A stretch of DNA of 64,000 bases from the NCBI RefSeq assembly GCF_014076415.1, contig NZ_CP043568.1, forward strand, positions 5,580,001 to 5,644,000. The letters are read 5' to 3'. This document shows positions 25,681-34,207 of the stretch, piece by piece (position 1 is the stretch's first letter; each line of letters begins with the position of its first letter). The notes beneath the pieces are model-generated. The model did no database searches. It was not told the origin of the DNA and saw only the letters and a list, made by a program, of their open reading frames with translations. This DNA is from Comamonas testosteroni. GTDB taxonomy: Bacteria; Pseudomonadota; Gammaproteobacteria; Burkholderiales; Burkholderiaceae_C. Position numbers and translations under genes: made by a program.

Positions 25681-28344
25681 ATGCGTCTTGCGCGAAACCT
25701 TGCCCGAAACCGACTGTTTCTGACCCTTGTCATCGTCCTCAGCGGCATGCTGCTGAGCATGTGGGCCGCCAGTCGCGTCGCGCTGCAAACCTCTTTGCAC
25801 GATGAAAGCGAAAGCGTGCAACGCCAGCTCACGCTCTATGCCCAGGCCATGGTGCAGCGCGTGGACCGCTACCGCACCCTGCCCGAGGTGCTGGCGCTCG
25901 ATGCCGAACTCAAGAGCGCGCTCAGCCACCCGCTCAGAGCCACCGAGGTGGACAGGCTCAACCGCAAGCTGGAGCAGGCCAACGGCGCCAGCCGAGCTTC
26001 CACGCTGACCCTCATCGACAGAAGCGGCAAGGCCGTGGCCGCCAGCAACTGGCGCGACTCGCACAGCAATGTGGGCGAGGACTACAGCTTTCGCCCCTAT
26101 GTGACTCAGGCGCTGAACCAGGGCAGTGGCCGCTTCTATGGCATCGGCATGACCACGGGACTGCCCGGCTACTTTCTCTCCCAGGCCATTCATGATGATG
26201 ACGGCTCGGTACTTGGACTCATCGCCATCAAGATCCTGTTTCAGGAGCTCGAAGGCGAGTGGAGCCAATCGCCCGACATCGTCTTCGCCTCGGACGAGCA
26301 TGGCGTGGTCTTTCTCTCCAACCGCGACGAATGGCGCTACCGCCTGCTGGAGCCGCTGTCCAGCAGCGACCAGCAGGAGGTACGGGACACCCATCAATAC
26401 GCGGGCCAGACTCTGATTCCGCTCGGCTATCGCACCAGCCGGCAGCCTGCGGGCATCGGCATGCTGGCGCATTTCAGCCAGCCTCCGCTGGTCGACCCCA
26501 TGCTCTGGCTGCGCATGGAACTCCCCGAAAGCCAATGGCAGCTGCACCTGCTGCACGACATCGTCCACAGCCAGACGGCCAGCCACTGGGCGGCAGTGGC
26601 CGCTGGCGGCCTGTGGCTCGCCGCCTCGCTGCTGGTACTCTATATCCGCCAGCGCCAGCGTCTGGCTGCCCTGCGCCAGCGCAGCCGCAAGGAGCTGGAG
26701 ACCGTTCTGCACCAGCATGCGCAGGAGCTGCGCACCGCGCAGGACGGCATTGTCCAGGCCGCCAAGCAGGCCGACACCGGACTCTCGCGCAGCCTGCAGC
26801 ATCTGCCGCAAGGCGTGGTGGTCGTGGACCCACAGCTGCGGCTGGTGGCCTGGAACTCGCGCTATGTGGAGCTGTTCCGCTACCCGCCCGAGCTCATGCA
26901 TGTGGGCCAGCCCATTGAGGCTCTGATACGCCACAACGCCAGGCGCGGCCTGCTGGGCAAGGGCGATGTGGAGCCTGCGATCCAGCGCCGCCTCCAGCAT
27001 CTGCGCAGCGGCAGCCCTCATCTGCACGAAAGCGCCAAGGGCGACGGCACGGTGCTGGAGATTCGCGGCAACCCCCTGCCCGATGGCGGCTTTGTCACCA
27101 GCTATGCCGACATCACCAGCTACAAGAACACGGCGCGCGAGTTGCGCAATCTGGCCGATACGCTGGAAAAGCGCATTGCCGATCGCACCCGGGACCTGGC
27201 CCAGGCCAAACAGGAGGCCGAGCGCGCCAACCGCTACAAAACCCGCTTTGTCGCCTCGGCCGTGCATGACCTGCTGCAGCCGCTGAATGCGGCGCGCATT
27301 TTCACCAGCCTGCTGCCCACCTATCTGCACGATGAGGCAGGCCGCCAACTGGCCCAGCGGGTGGACAAGGCACTGGCCTCTCAGGACGCCATTCTCACCA
27401 GCCTGCTCGACATCTCGCGCATGGAATCGGGCCAGCTCGAAGTCCGCGTACGTGACTTCGCGCTCAACTCCTTGCTGGAAGTGGTGCACAACAATTTTGC
27501 ACTGCAGGCCGAGAACGAGGGCCTGAGCCTGCACTGCATGCCCAGCCGGCTGATCGTGCGCAGCGACGAAGCCCTGCTGCGCCGCATATTGCAGAACTTT
27601 GTCTCCAACGCCATCCGCTATACGCGCAAGGGCCGTATCGTCGTGGGCTGTCGCCGCCAGGGCGACCAGGTGCGCATCGAGGTGCATGACCAGGGTCCTG
27701 GCATCCCCCAAAGCCTGCAAAAGGAAATCTTCGAAGAGTTCCGCCGCCTCGACGAAGGCCATGCCGACGACCGCGGCACCGGCCTGGGCCTGGCCATCGT
27801 GGAACGCCTGGGCAGATTGCTGGACCATGAGATCGGCCTGCGCTCCACCCTGGGCAAGGGCAGCGTCTTCTGGGTCAAGGTTCCACTGGGCCAGGCCGCT
27901 GCATTGACGCCGGTATCGCAGCAGCCTTCCCCCAGCGCTCGTGTGGACAGTCCGCTGCAGGGCGGCACCGTCTGGTATGTGGAGGACGATCCCGCCACCC
28001 GCGACGCCACCTGCGCCCTGCTCGAGCGCTGGGGCTGCGACGTGCCGCTGGCCGCCAATGCCCCCGAAGCCCTGGCCTACGCAGCGCCCGGCAATGCCCC
28101 GCAACTGGTGCTGCTCGATGTGCATCTGGGCCAGCTCTACGGCCCCGATATCTATGCCCAGCTCTGCGAGCGCTGGGGGCAGCAGCCTCCCGTCATCCTG
28201 CTGACCGCTGAAGGCGATAGCACCCTGCGCCGCCAGGCTGCCGAACGCGGCTGGGGCTTTCTGGCCAAGCCGGTCAGACCGCCGGCGCTGCGGGCGCTGA
28301 TGAGCCAGACCTTTTTGCGCGGACGAGAAGGCGGGAGCGCCTGA
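25681..28344 (+). CDS. Cache/PAS hybrid sensor histidine kinase
   Basis: An 887-residue inner-membrane sensor. Helix 1 is at about 12-32, a periplasmic Cache-type sensor domain at about 35-300 (DRSGKAVAASNWRDSHSNVG, GEDYSFRPYVTQALNQGSGR, GYFLSQAIHDDDGSVLGLIA), helix 2 at about 303-322, then a coiled coil and a PAS domain (LQHLPQGVVVVDPQLRLVAW). HisKA follows with RFVASAVHDLLQPLNAARIF (phospho-acceptor His about 530). The ATPase has NFVSNAIRYTRKG, DQGPGIPQ and RGTGLGLAIVERLGR. A C-terminal receiver (VWYVEDDPATRDATCALLER, VLLDVHLGQLYG, FLAKPVRPPALR) completes it. The Cache domain resembles DctB-type dicarboxylate sensors. It is divergent from dctA; the likely partner is the LuxR regulator at 30152. 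Confidence 0.9.
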   Translation: MRLARNLARNRLFLTLVIVLSGMLLSMWAASRVALQTSLHDESESVQRQLTLYAQAMVQRVDRYRTLPEVLALDAELKSALSHPLRATEVDRLNRKLEQANGASRASTLTLIDRSGKAVAASNWRDSHSNVGEDYSFRPYVTQALNQGSGRFYGIGMTTGLPGYFLSQAIHDDDGSVLGLIAIKILFQELEGEWSQSPDIVFASDEHGVVFLSNRDEWRYRLLEPLSSSDQQEVRDTHQYAGQTLIPLGYRTSRQPAGIGMLAHFSQPPLVDPMLWLRMELPESQWQLHLLHDIVHSQTASHWAAVAAGGLWLAASLLVLYIRQRQRLAALRQRSRKELETVLHQHAQELRTAQDGIVQAAKQADTGLSRSLQHLPQGVVVVDPQLRLVAWNSRYVELFRYPPELMHVGQPIEALIRHNARRGLLGKGDVEPAIQRRLQHLRSGSPHLHESAKGDGTVLEIRGNPLPDGGFVTSYADITSYKNTARELRNLADTLEKRIADRTRDLAQAKQEAERANRYKTRFVASAVHDLLQPLNAARIFTSLLPTYLHDEAGRQLAQRVDKALASQDAILTSLLDISRMESGQLEVRVRDFALNSLLEVVHNNFALQAENEGLSLHCMPSRLIVRSDEALLRRILQNFVSNAIRYTRKGRIVVGCRRQGDQVRIEVHDQGPGIPQSLQKEIFEEFRRLDEGHADDRGTGLGLAIVERLGRLLDHEIGLRSTLGKGSVFWVKVPLGQAAALTPVSQQPSPSARVDSPLQGGTVWYVEDDPATRDATCALLERWGCDVPLAANAPEALAYAAPGNAPQLVLLDVHLGQLYGPDIYAQLCERWGQQPPVILLTAEGDSTLRRQAAERGWGFLAKPVRPPALRALMSQTFLRGREGGSA

Positions 28345-28522
28345 CAACCAAAGTCACTTCCAGCTGCGGCGCTTTCAGTGCATCGAACTCTCGCTATCAA
28401 TTCAGGACCAGCACCGGTCTGCACGCCATGACTGCGCAAGCCGAGCGGCGGATTCTTCGATATGCTGCAACAGCCTCTGCGGCTTTCAGGCACGCGGGCC
28501 GTTCAACCCTGACAGAGACAGC

Positions 28523-29059
28523 ATGCACCATCATCCCGTTGAATCCGCCGTTCCGCCCGGCAGCCGCATCGCACAGCGATTGGCCGGGGCCAGCTTTCAC
28601 GACTCCTGGAGCATCGTCTCGGACGCCACAGGCCTGTCTGCACTGGACCACTTCATTCTTGCCGCGCGGAAAACGCCGCGCTGGATTGAAATCTGCATGC
28701 GTGCGCGCAATCTGGTCGGCGGCCTGGTGGGGCTCAAGAACCTGGGCACCTTGTCGGCCCTGAAGCCCGGAAAACCAGCAGCCAGCTACGGCCCCGGCGA
28801 CAGGGTCGGCATCTTCACGGTGTTCGAGAACACCTTTGATGAAGCCCTGATCGGCGACGATGACAAGCATCTGAAAGTCGTGCTCAGCATTCACCGCAAG
28901 AGCGACATCCGTTCCCTGGACACCGTCATCACCGTCACAACCGTCGTGCATGTCAAGAACGCACTGGGGCATCTCTACATGCTGCCCGTCAAACCCATGC
29001 ACAGGCTGATCGCTCCTGCCGTTCTGTCCTCCCTGGGAGGGCCAACCCATGCAGCATGA
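28523..29059 (+). CDS. DUF2867 family protein
   Basis: A 178-residue soluble protein with the DUF2867 pattern: GASFHDSWSIVSDATGLSAL (about 22-41), ARNLVGGLVGLKNLGTL, YGPGDRVGIFTVFENTFDEA, DKHLKVVLSIHRKSD and VITVTTVVHVKNALGHLYML. These suggest a START/SRPBCC-like beta fold for a hydrophobic ligand, but no function is known for the family. No signal peptide is seen. It follows the hybrid kinase by 178 bp and heads a run of three small plus-strand genes. Nothing links it clearly to the dicarboxylate system. Confidence 0.75.
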   Translation: MHHHPVESAVPPGSRIAQRLAGASFHDSWSIVSDATGLSALDHFILAARKTPRWIEICMRARNLVGGLVGLKNLGTLSALKPGKPAASYGPGDRVGIFTVFENTFDEALIGDDDKHLKVVLSIHRKSDIRSLDTVITVTTVVHVKNALGHLYMLPVKPMHRLIAPAVLSSLGGPTHAA

Positions 29060-29171
29060 GGCGACACACCTGTGCATGCCTGCTCTTCCTTAGACGGTTG
29101 CAGAAGACATGCGCGACTACGACAGCCTGGCTCATCGACACGACAGCAAAGACATGTGCGTGGAGAAGCCC

Positions 29172-29585
29172 ATGTCACTCATTGCCAATCTGATCGGCTT
29201 TGCGCCTGCAGAGGAAGACTTGCACTATGCGCTGGGCTTTTATGCCGGAGGCAGCGGCATTGACGACCGCCTGGCTGTGCGCTGCCGGATCGATCTCGCT
29301 CATCGGCCCGATGTGGTCAGCAGGCTGCGTCTGAAATCCGTGCATGAAGTATCGTGCGACGCCGACTGGCAAGAGGACTTCCTCTGGCTGATCGATGCGC
29401 AAGATGCCCAAGGCTCGCTCCCGACCCATTGTCATCGCTTCATCAATGCGGCGAGACAGGTTTTTCAGGACGAGGTCGATCATCGCTGGGAGATCTTTTT
29501 CTCCCACGGCAGCGATATCAATGCATGGTGTGCGGTCTGGCGTAGCCAGGAGCATCTGAACTATCTAAGCTTCGATCAAGGCTGA
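29172..29585 (+). CDS. Hypothetical protein, 137 residues
   Basis: A soluble acidic protein I do not recognise. It starts MSLIANLIGFAPAEEDLHYA and is rich in Trp, His, Asp and Arg, with no membrane segment or signal peptide. The ATG at 29172 has a GGAGA ribosome site, so it is preferred to an ATG 21 codons upstream. The pattern of alternating hydrophobic and polar residues (RLAVRCRIDLAHRPDVVSRL, DWQEDFLWLIDAQDA) suggests a compact alpha/beta domain. It is 41 bp upstream of the GFA-family gene. Confidence 0.55.
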   Translation: MSLIANLIGFAPAEEDLHYALGFYAGGSGIDDRLAVRCRIDLAHRPDVVSRLRLKSVHEVSCDADWQEDFLWLIDAQDAQGSLPTHCHRFINAARQVFQDEVDHRWEIFFSHGSDINAWCAVWRSQEHLNYLSFDQG

Positions 29586-29625
29586 CATCCCGGTGGCGGC
29601 CCGTCTCAACACAAGGGGTCGCCAG

Positions 29626-30027
29626 ATGCTGAAATCCTATCGTGCCAGCTGCCATTGCAGCCGGGTTCAGGTTGAAGTCGGCCTGGACCTGAGCCAGCCC
29701 AGCTATCGCTGCAACTGCTCCATCTGCAGACGCAGCCGATTCTGGCCCGCCATCGCCAGCCCCGAAAATTTTCGCCTTATTACGGGCGAGAAGGAGCTCA
29801 CACTCTATGTGTTTGGCTCGCAAAAGAACCAGCATTTCTTCTGCAAACGTTGCGGCATCCGCGTCTTTGGCGTGGGCCACAACACGCCGATAGGCCAGAT
29901 GTACGGCATCAATATCGGCTGCCTGGAAGAGCTGTCGGAGGAGGAGCTGTCGCGAATTCCCGTCACCTATGTCGATGGCATGCACGATCGCTGGGACACG
30001 ACGCCGGAGTTTTTTGCGCACTTGTAG
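29626..30027 (+). CDS. GFA/CENP-V-like zinc protein
   Basis: A 133-residue protein of the glutathione-dependent formaldehyde-activating (GFA/CENP-V) fold. The zinc ligands are visible as SCHCSRVQVEV (about 9-19), YRCNCSICRRS (about 28-38) and FFCKRCGIRVFG (about 73-84). The family binds two zinc ions; some members bind glutathione-formaldehyde adducts, but most have no proven substrate. I chose the ATG at 29626, beginning MLKSYRASCHC. It ends in an open stretch before the convergent response regulator gene. Confidence 0.85.
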   Translation: MLKSYRASCHCSRVQVEVGLDLSQPSYRCNCSICRRSRFWPAIASPENFRLITGEKELTLYVFGSQKNQHFFCKRCGIRVFGVGHNTPIGQMYGINIGCLEELSEEELSRIPVTYVDGMHDRWDTTPEFFAHL

Positions 30028-30151
30028 CCATCGAACTGCGACAGCGGCATGCCGCTGCAAGCTGCACAAAAATGAGGCATAACACCTCGAACCATTACCA
30101 GAAAAACGCAGCAAGCTATCAAGACTGAGGGACCTTGAGGCACCAGGGCAA

Positions 30152-30790
30152 TCAAACCTCGTGATCGTTTTCCAGGCTCTTGACCAGCACGGCGGCCTGG
30201 GTGCGTGAATAGCATTCGAGCTTCTTGAGAATCGCCGTCACATGGACCTTGACGGTGTTTTCGGCCAGGCCCAGTTCGTGCGCGATCTGCTTGTTGAGCA
30301 GTCCGTCGGCAATGCACAGCAGCACGCGAAACTGCTGGGGCGTGAGCTGGGCCAGGCGAGCGGCCAGGGCCGCATCGGCCTCCGAGCGCTCGGCCACCAT
30401 GGAGGGAAAGCTGATATCCCCGCTCAGCACATCGTCAATGGCGGCACTCATATCGTCTGCAGCAGCAGACTTGGAGATAAAGCCTGCCGCCCCGAACTGC
30501 TGGGCGCGACGGATGATGCGAGGGTCGTCATTGGAGGAGATGATGATCACCGGAACCTGCGCATATTCGCCGCGCAGATGCAGCAGGGACGAGAAGCCGC
30601 GCGCGCCGGGCATGGCCAGGTCCAGCAGCACCAGCTCGATCTCGGGATGATCCTGCATCGCTGCGCCCAGGGTCTGGGCGCTGGCCGCCTCCACAATGCG
30701 GAATTGCGGAAAGCGGTCGTGCAGCACCTGGATCAACGCTGCGCGAAACAGCGGGTGATCGTCGGCAACGAGAAGAGTGGGCTCGGACAT
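30152..30790 (-). CDS. LuxR/NarL-type response regulator
   Basis: A 212-residue two-domain regulator. The receiver has VADDHPLFRAALIQVLHD (acidic pocket Asp10/Asp11) and ELVLLDLAMPGARGF with the phospho-acceptor Asp57, plus a Lys in GFISKSAAADDM. The C-terminal helix-turn-helix is LTPQQFRVLLCIADGLLNKQ, IAHELGLAENTVKVHVTAIL, KKLECYSRTQAAVLV. It would bind inverted repeats as a phosphorylated dimer. No kinase is adjacent; the nearest is the hybrid kinase at 25681-28344, which lacks its own output domain, so pairing is plausible. The ATG at 30790 fits the family N-terminus. Confidence 0.9.
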   Translation of the reverse strand: MSEPTLLVADDHPLFRAALIQVLHDRFPQFRIVEAASAQTLGAAMQDHPEIELVLLDLAMPGARGFSSLLHLRGEYAQVPVIIISSNDDPRIIRRAQQFGAAGFISKSAAADDMSAAIDDVLSGDISFPSMVAERSEADAALAARLAQLTPQQFRVLLCIADGLLNKQIAHELGLAENTVKVHVTAILKKLECYSRTQAAVLVKSLENDHEV

Positions 30791-30897
30791 GGCCCGCAGT
30801 CTGCCACGGCTGGCACGGCGCTGCATCTGCAAAAACGCATATCCCGCAGCGCCCGGGCCTGTCCGTCACCCAGGCTGCGGCCCGCTGAGTCTGGTTG

Positions 30898-31872
30898 TCA
30901 ATCGAGCTTGATGTTGTTGGCCGTGATCACGCGCCCCCATTTGCTGCGCTCGTTGCTGACGAATTTCTCCATCTGCTCGGAGCTGCCGGGCATGGGCTCG
31001 ACCCCCATGGCTGCCAGACGGGCCTTGGTGCGAGTGTCGGCCAGTGCAAACTGCAGCGACTGGCTGAACTTCTTGACCACCTCGGCCGAGCTGCCCTTGG
31101 GCACGACGATGCCCTGCCAGGCATAGCCTTCGAAGCCCTTGAGGCCCTGCTCCTGCAAGGTGGCGACCTTGGGCAGCACATCGATGCGGGCCGGGCTGGC
31201 CACGCCTATGGCCTTGAGCTTTTTCTCGCCGAGGAAGGGAATGATGGTGGCGCTATCGGCCCACATGGCAGGAATCTGGCCGCCGATCACATCCTGCACT
31301 GCCGGCGCAGCACCGCGATAAGGAACATGGGTCATATTGCCCAGACCGGCTTCTTCGCGAAACAGCTCGCCAACCAGATGATGAGGGCTGCCCAGGCCGG
31401 CCGAGCCCCAGCTCACGCCGGTCTTCTGCTGCTTGGCCCAGGCGACAAACTCGCTCAGATTGCTGACCGGCACATCGTTGTTGACCACCAGCAGCATGGG
31501 AAAGCGCACCAGCATGCCCACAGGCTTGAAGTCCTTTTCGGCGTTGTAGTTGAGCTTGCGGAACAGAAACGGATTGGCAGCCAGCGTGGCGAAGTCGGCC
31601 GTGAACATCAGGTTGCCGTAGTCATGCGAGCGTGCGCTGTACTCGGCCGCGATATTGGTTCCCGCACCGGGCTTGTTGTTGATGACGATGGGGCGCTCCA
31701 GATTGCGGCCCATGGCTTCGGCAATCACGCGGGCCACCACGTCGGAGCCCCCGCCTGCGGCGTAGCCTATGACCCATTCCAGGGGCTTTTCCTGCGCCAT
31801 GGCGACCGGCCCTGCAGCCCATGCCAGCGTCGAGCAGGCCAGTGCGGCCAGAAATTTTTTGCGTTGCATCAT
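30898..31872 (-). CDS. Bug-family (TctC) solute receptor
   Basis: A 324-residue periplasmic binding protein of the tripartite tricarboxylate transporter type. The signal peptide is KKFLAALACSTLAWAAGPVA MA with cleavage after AMA. Typical motifs are VIGYAAGGGSDVVARVIAEA, ERPIVINNKPGAGTNIAAEY, WGSAGLGSPHHLVGELF and HVPYRGAAPAVQDVIGGQIP. Bug receptors bind carboxylates, amino acids or aromatic acids. No TctA/TctB membrane genes lie in the window, so it is an orphan receptor. It has an AAGGAG ribosome site. It shares orientation with the DUF2783 and flavin monooxygenase genes and may deliver or sense their substrate. Confidence 0.9.
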   Translation of the reverse strand: MMQRKKFLAALACSTLAWAAGPVAMAQEKPLEWVIGYAAGGGSDVVARVIAEAMGRNLERPIVINNKPGAGTNIAAEYSARSHDYGNLMFTADFATLAANPFLFRKLNYNAEKDFKPVGMLVRFPMLLVVNNDVPVSNLSEFVAWAKQQKTGVSWGSAGLGSPHHLVGELFREEAGLGNMTHVPYRGAAPAVQDVIGGQIPAMWADSATIIPFLGEKKLKAIGVASPARIDVLPKVATLQEQGLKGFEGYAWQGIVVPKGSSAEVVKKFSQSLQFALADTRTKARLAAMGVEPMPGSSEQMEKFVSNERSKWGRVITANNIKLD

Positions 31873-31968
31873 CCTTGTCTCCTTGATTCATGGCCCCTTG
31901 AATAGATTTTGGTGACGGGGCCTTTAGGGGATGGCGCAGCTGCCGCCAGGCCGGCGGCTTGCTGCATC

Positions 31969-32235
31969 TCAAGCGGCAGCGTGTACCGGGGCAACCGGTG
32001 TCACGGCACCGCGCTCGGCAGGATCTGCGCCGGCAGGAGCGAATCCTGCGCTGGCGCGGGCCAGTTCGAGCGCATGCAGCAAGGTCTCTTGATGGCCGAT
32101 GTGATTGGCCAGCAGCAGCACCAGGCGGGCATTGAGGGCGTGGCTTTGCGCGGTTTCCAGGCCCTGATGCGTGGTGATCAGGGCTTCATAGAAATCGTCG
32201 CAGGCCTGCAGATTTGGATGGGTGGACAGCAGCAT
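31969..32235 (-). CDS. DUF2783 protein, partner of the flavin monooxygenase
   Basis: An 88-residue soluble helical protein. The core DDFYEALITTHQGLETAQSH then ALNARLVLLLANHIGHQETL (about 13-52) matches DUF2783, a small family usually encoded next to class A flavin monooxygenases of aromatic catabolism. The ATG at 32235 has an AGGAG ribosome site and lies 38 bp after the monooxygenase stop. The C-terminal tail is Ala/Pro-rich. Its role is unknown; a small subunit or helper of the monooxygenase is inference from the gene pairing. Confidence 0.75.
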   Translation of the reverse strand: MLLSTHPNLQACDDFYEALITTHQGLETAQSHALNARLVLLLANHIGHQETLLHALELARASAGFAPAGADPAERGAVTPVAPVHAAA

Positions 32236-32273
32236 GGCGGTCTCCTGAAAAGAAGGGAATCCTCTGGGGTATT

Positions 32274-33962
32274 TCATTGCAAGGCGCCGCTGGCTTGCAG
32301 CAGCGCGGCACGCACGCCAGCCTCGTCAGGACGGCGCCAGCGCGCGCAGACATGCTGGTCGGGGCGCAGCAGATAGCTGGTGCCCGGCCGCGCATCCAGG
32401 CGCTGCGCCGCCAGACCCTGCACATCCAGCAGATCGGCTTGCGCGGCCCCGGCATCGCCCTCGGCGGCTATCGAGAGATTGAGCACACCGGTCAGCTCGC
32501 GCGCCCAGTCCGGCGTGGGGCCGAAATGCAGCAGCGTGAAGTCCGGGCCCAGGGCGCGCAGCAGCCAGGTGATCTGGCTGTCGCCGGTACGGCGCATGGG
32601 CGCGTCGCTGAGCACGGCACCGGGCAGTTGCGAACCCGCGAAGGCCTCGCTGTCCGGCGTGTTGAGCGGCGAGTGATGCAGCGTGGCCGGCACCGACAGA
32701 CGCCCGCTGTTGACGATGCGACGTGCAAACTCATGCTCGCGCGCCAGCTCCAGCGCCGCATCGCGAAACAGGCGGCTGATCTCGCTCTTGGGCGTGATGA
32801 AGTCGGTGGCGCGCGTGGAGTTGCGGATGTTCTCGTCGGCCGCGTATTCGCGCTCGGCACCGTACGTCGCGATCAGCGCAGCGTCGGCCTGGCCGCGCAG
32901 CACGCGGTCGAGCTTCCAGGCCAGGTTCTCGGCATCCTGCACGCCGCTGTTGGCGCCGCGTGCGCCGAAGGGCGAGACACCATGCGCGCTGTCACCCGCG
33001 AAGACCACGCGGCCGTGGACGAAGCGGTCCATGCGCAGGCAGGCAAAGGTGTAGACACTGGCCCATTCGAGCTCGAAGTGCGCGTCCTTGCCCAGCAATG
33101 CGCGGATGCGCGGCAGGATGTTCTCGGGCTTTTTCTCCTCCTCGGGATCGGCCTCCCAGCCCAGCTGGAAGTCGATGCGCCAGACATCGTCGGGCTGGCG
33201 GTGCAGCAGCACGCTCTGGCCCGGATGAAATGGCGGATCGAACCAGAACCAGCGCTCGCTCGGGAAATCCGCATGCATCTTCACATCGGCAATCAGAAAG
33301 CGGTCGCGGAAGATGCGGCCATGGCTTTCCTGGCCCAGCAGGCCGCGCAAGGGCGAGCGCGATCCGTCGCAGGCCAGCACCCACTGGGCATCGATCCGGT
33401 ACTCGCCTTCGGGCGTTTCCACGGTCACCAGGGCTCCGTCGTCGCGCGGCGCCAGCGCCGTGACCTTGTTGTGCCAGCGCAGGTCGATCAGCGGCAGCTG
33501 CAGTGCGCGCTCGACCAGATAGGCTTCGGCGTAATACTGCTGCAGATTGATGAAGGCCGGGCGCTCGTGACCGGCTTCGGGCAGCAGGTCGAACTGGTAG
33601 AGCGACCTATCCCCGGCAAACACCTTGCCCAGATTCCAGGACACGCCCTTGTCCACCATGGACTGGCCCACGCCCAGGCGGTCCCAGATCTCCAGCGTGC
33701 GCTTGGAAAAGCAGATGGCGCGCGAGCCCGTGGACAGCTTGCAGTCGTTGTCGAGCACCACCACCGGCTGGCCGCGCTGGGCCAGATCGATGGCCAGCGA
33801 CAGGCCCACGGGCCCGGCGCCGACGACGACCACGGGGTGGCGGGCCGGGACATCGGCATCCTGGTCTGCATGCCGCCGATAGGGAATCTGGATGGACTGG
33901 ATGTCGGCGGCGCTGCCGCGCAGGGCGTCAGGAGCAATGGCTGGAGTGGACATGGCGTTCAT
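32274..33962 (-). CDS. Class A FAD-dependent aromatic monooxygenase
   Basis: A 562-residue flavoprotein hydroxylase of the phenol hydroxylase/MhpA type, using NAD(P)H and O2 to hydroxylate a phenolic substrate. The FAD Rossmann motif is VVVVGAGPVGLSLAIDLAQR (about 44-63), the DG motif is VLACDGSRSPLRGLLG and the GD motif is GRVVFAGDSAHGVSPFGARG followed by ANSGVQDAENLAWKL. A C-terminal thioredoxin-like domain follows (ALGPDFTLLHFG...), as in MhpA. The exact substrate is not evident. Two ATG codons three apart (33962, 33953) are possible starts. It is grouped with DUF2783, a Bug receptor and an MBL-fold protein. Confidence 0.85.
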   Translation of the reverse strand: MNAMSTPAIAPDALRGSAADIQSIQIPYRRHADQDADVPARHPVVVVGAGPVGLSLAIDLAQRGQPVVVLDNDCKLSTGSRAICFSKRTLEIWDRLGVGQSMVDKGVSWNLGKVFAGDRSLYQFDLLPEAGHERPAFINLQQYYAEAYLVERALQLPLIDLRWHNKVTALAPRDDGALVTVETPEGEYRIDAQWVLACDGSRSPLRGLLGQESHGRIFRDRFLIADVKMHADFPSERWFWFDPPFHPGQSVLLHRQPDDVWRIDFQLGWEADPEEEKKPENILPRIRALLGKDAHFELEWASVYTFACLRMDRFVHGRVVFAGDSAHGVSPFGARGANSGVQDAENLAWKLDRVLRGQADAALIATYGAEREYAADENIRNSTRATDFITPKSEISRLFRDAALELAREHEFARRIVNSGRLSVPATLHHSPLNTPDSEAFAGSQLPGAVLSDAPMRRTGDSQITWLLRALGPDFTLLHFGPTPDWARELTGVLNLSIAAEGDAGAAQADLLDVQGLAAQRLDARPGTSYLLRPDQHVCARWRRPDEAGVRAALLQASGALQ

Positions 33963-34048
33963 CGGTGCGCAAACCTTGAAAAGCGTGGATCTGTTTCTTG
34001 GGGCAAAAGCCGCCCCTCCGGCTCTTTGCGACCGGATTCAAACTCTAT

Positions 34049-34152
34049 TTTTTTGATAGCTACTACCGCTTGTCAGTCAATGAATTCAATGCTGCTTCCA
34101 TTTGAATTCATTGCGATCAAAGCGCAAGCAGCTCCTGTTTTAGATAGCTTCG
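34049..34152. repeat. Nested palindromic intergenic repeat
   Basis: The core is a perfect 12-bp inverted repeat, CAATGAATTCAA (34078-34089) and TTGAATTCATTG (34102-34113), with a 12-nt spacer. It is flanked by TTTTGATAGCTACT...GCTTG on the left and AAGCGCAAGCAGCTCCTGTT...GATAGC on the right, which are copies of the AGCTATCAA-type repeat of this window. It fills most of the 245-bp gap between the MBL-fold gene and the monooxygenase and could act as an RNA hairpin or attenuator. Function is not known. Confidence 0.65.
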
Positions 34153-34207
34153 CAGTAGACCGCCGCACCTGCGCAGGAGACTGCCAGCCGGGCGGCCCCG
34201 CAGGCGA

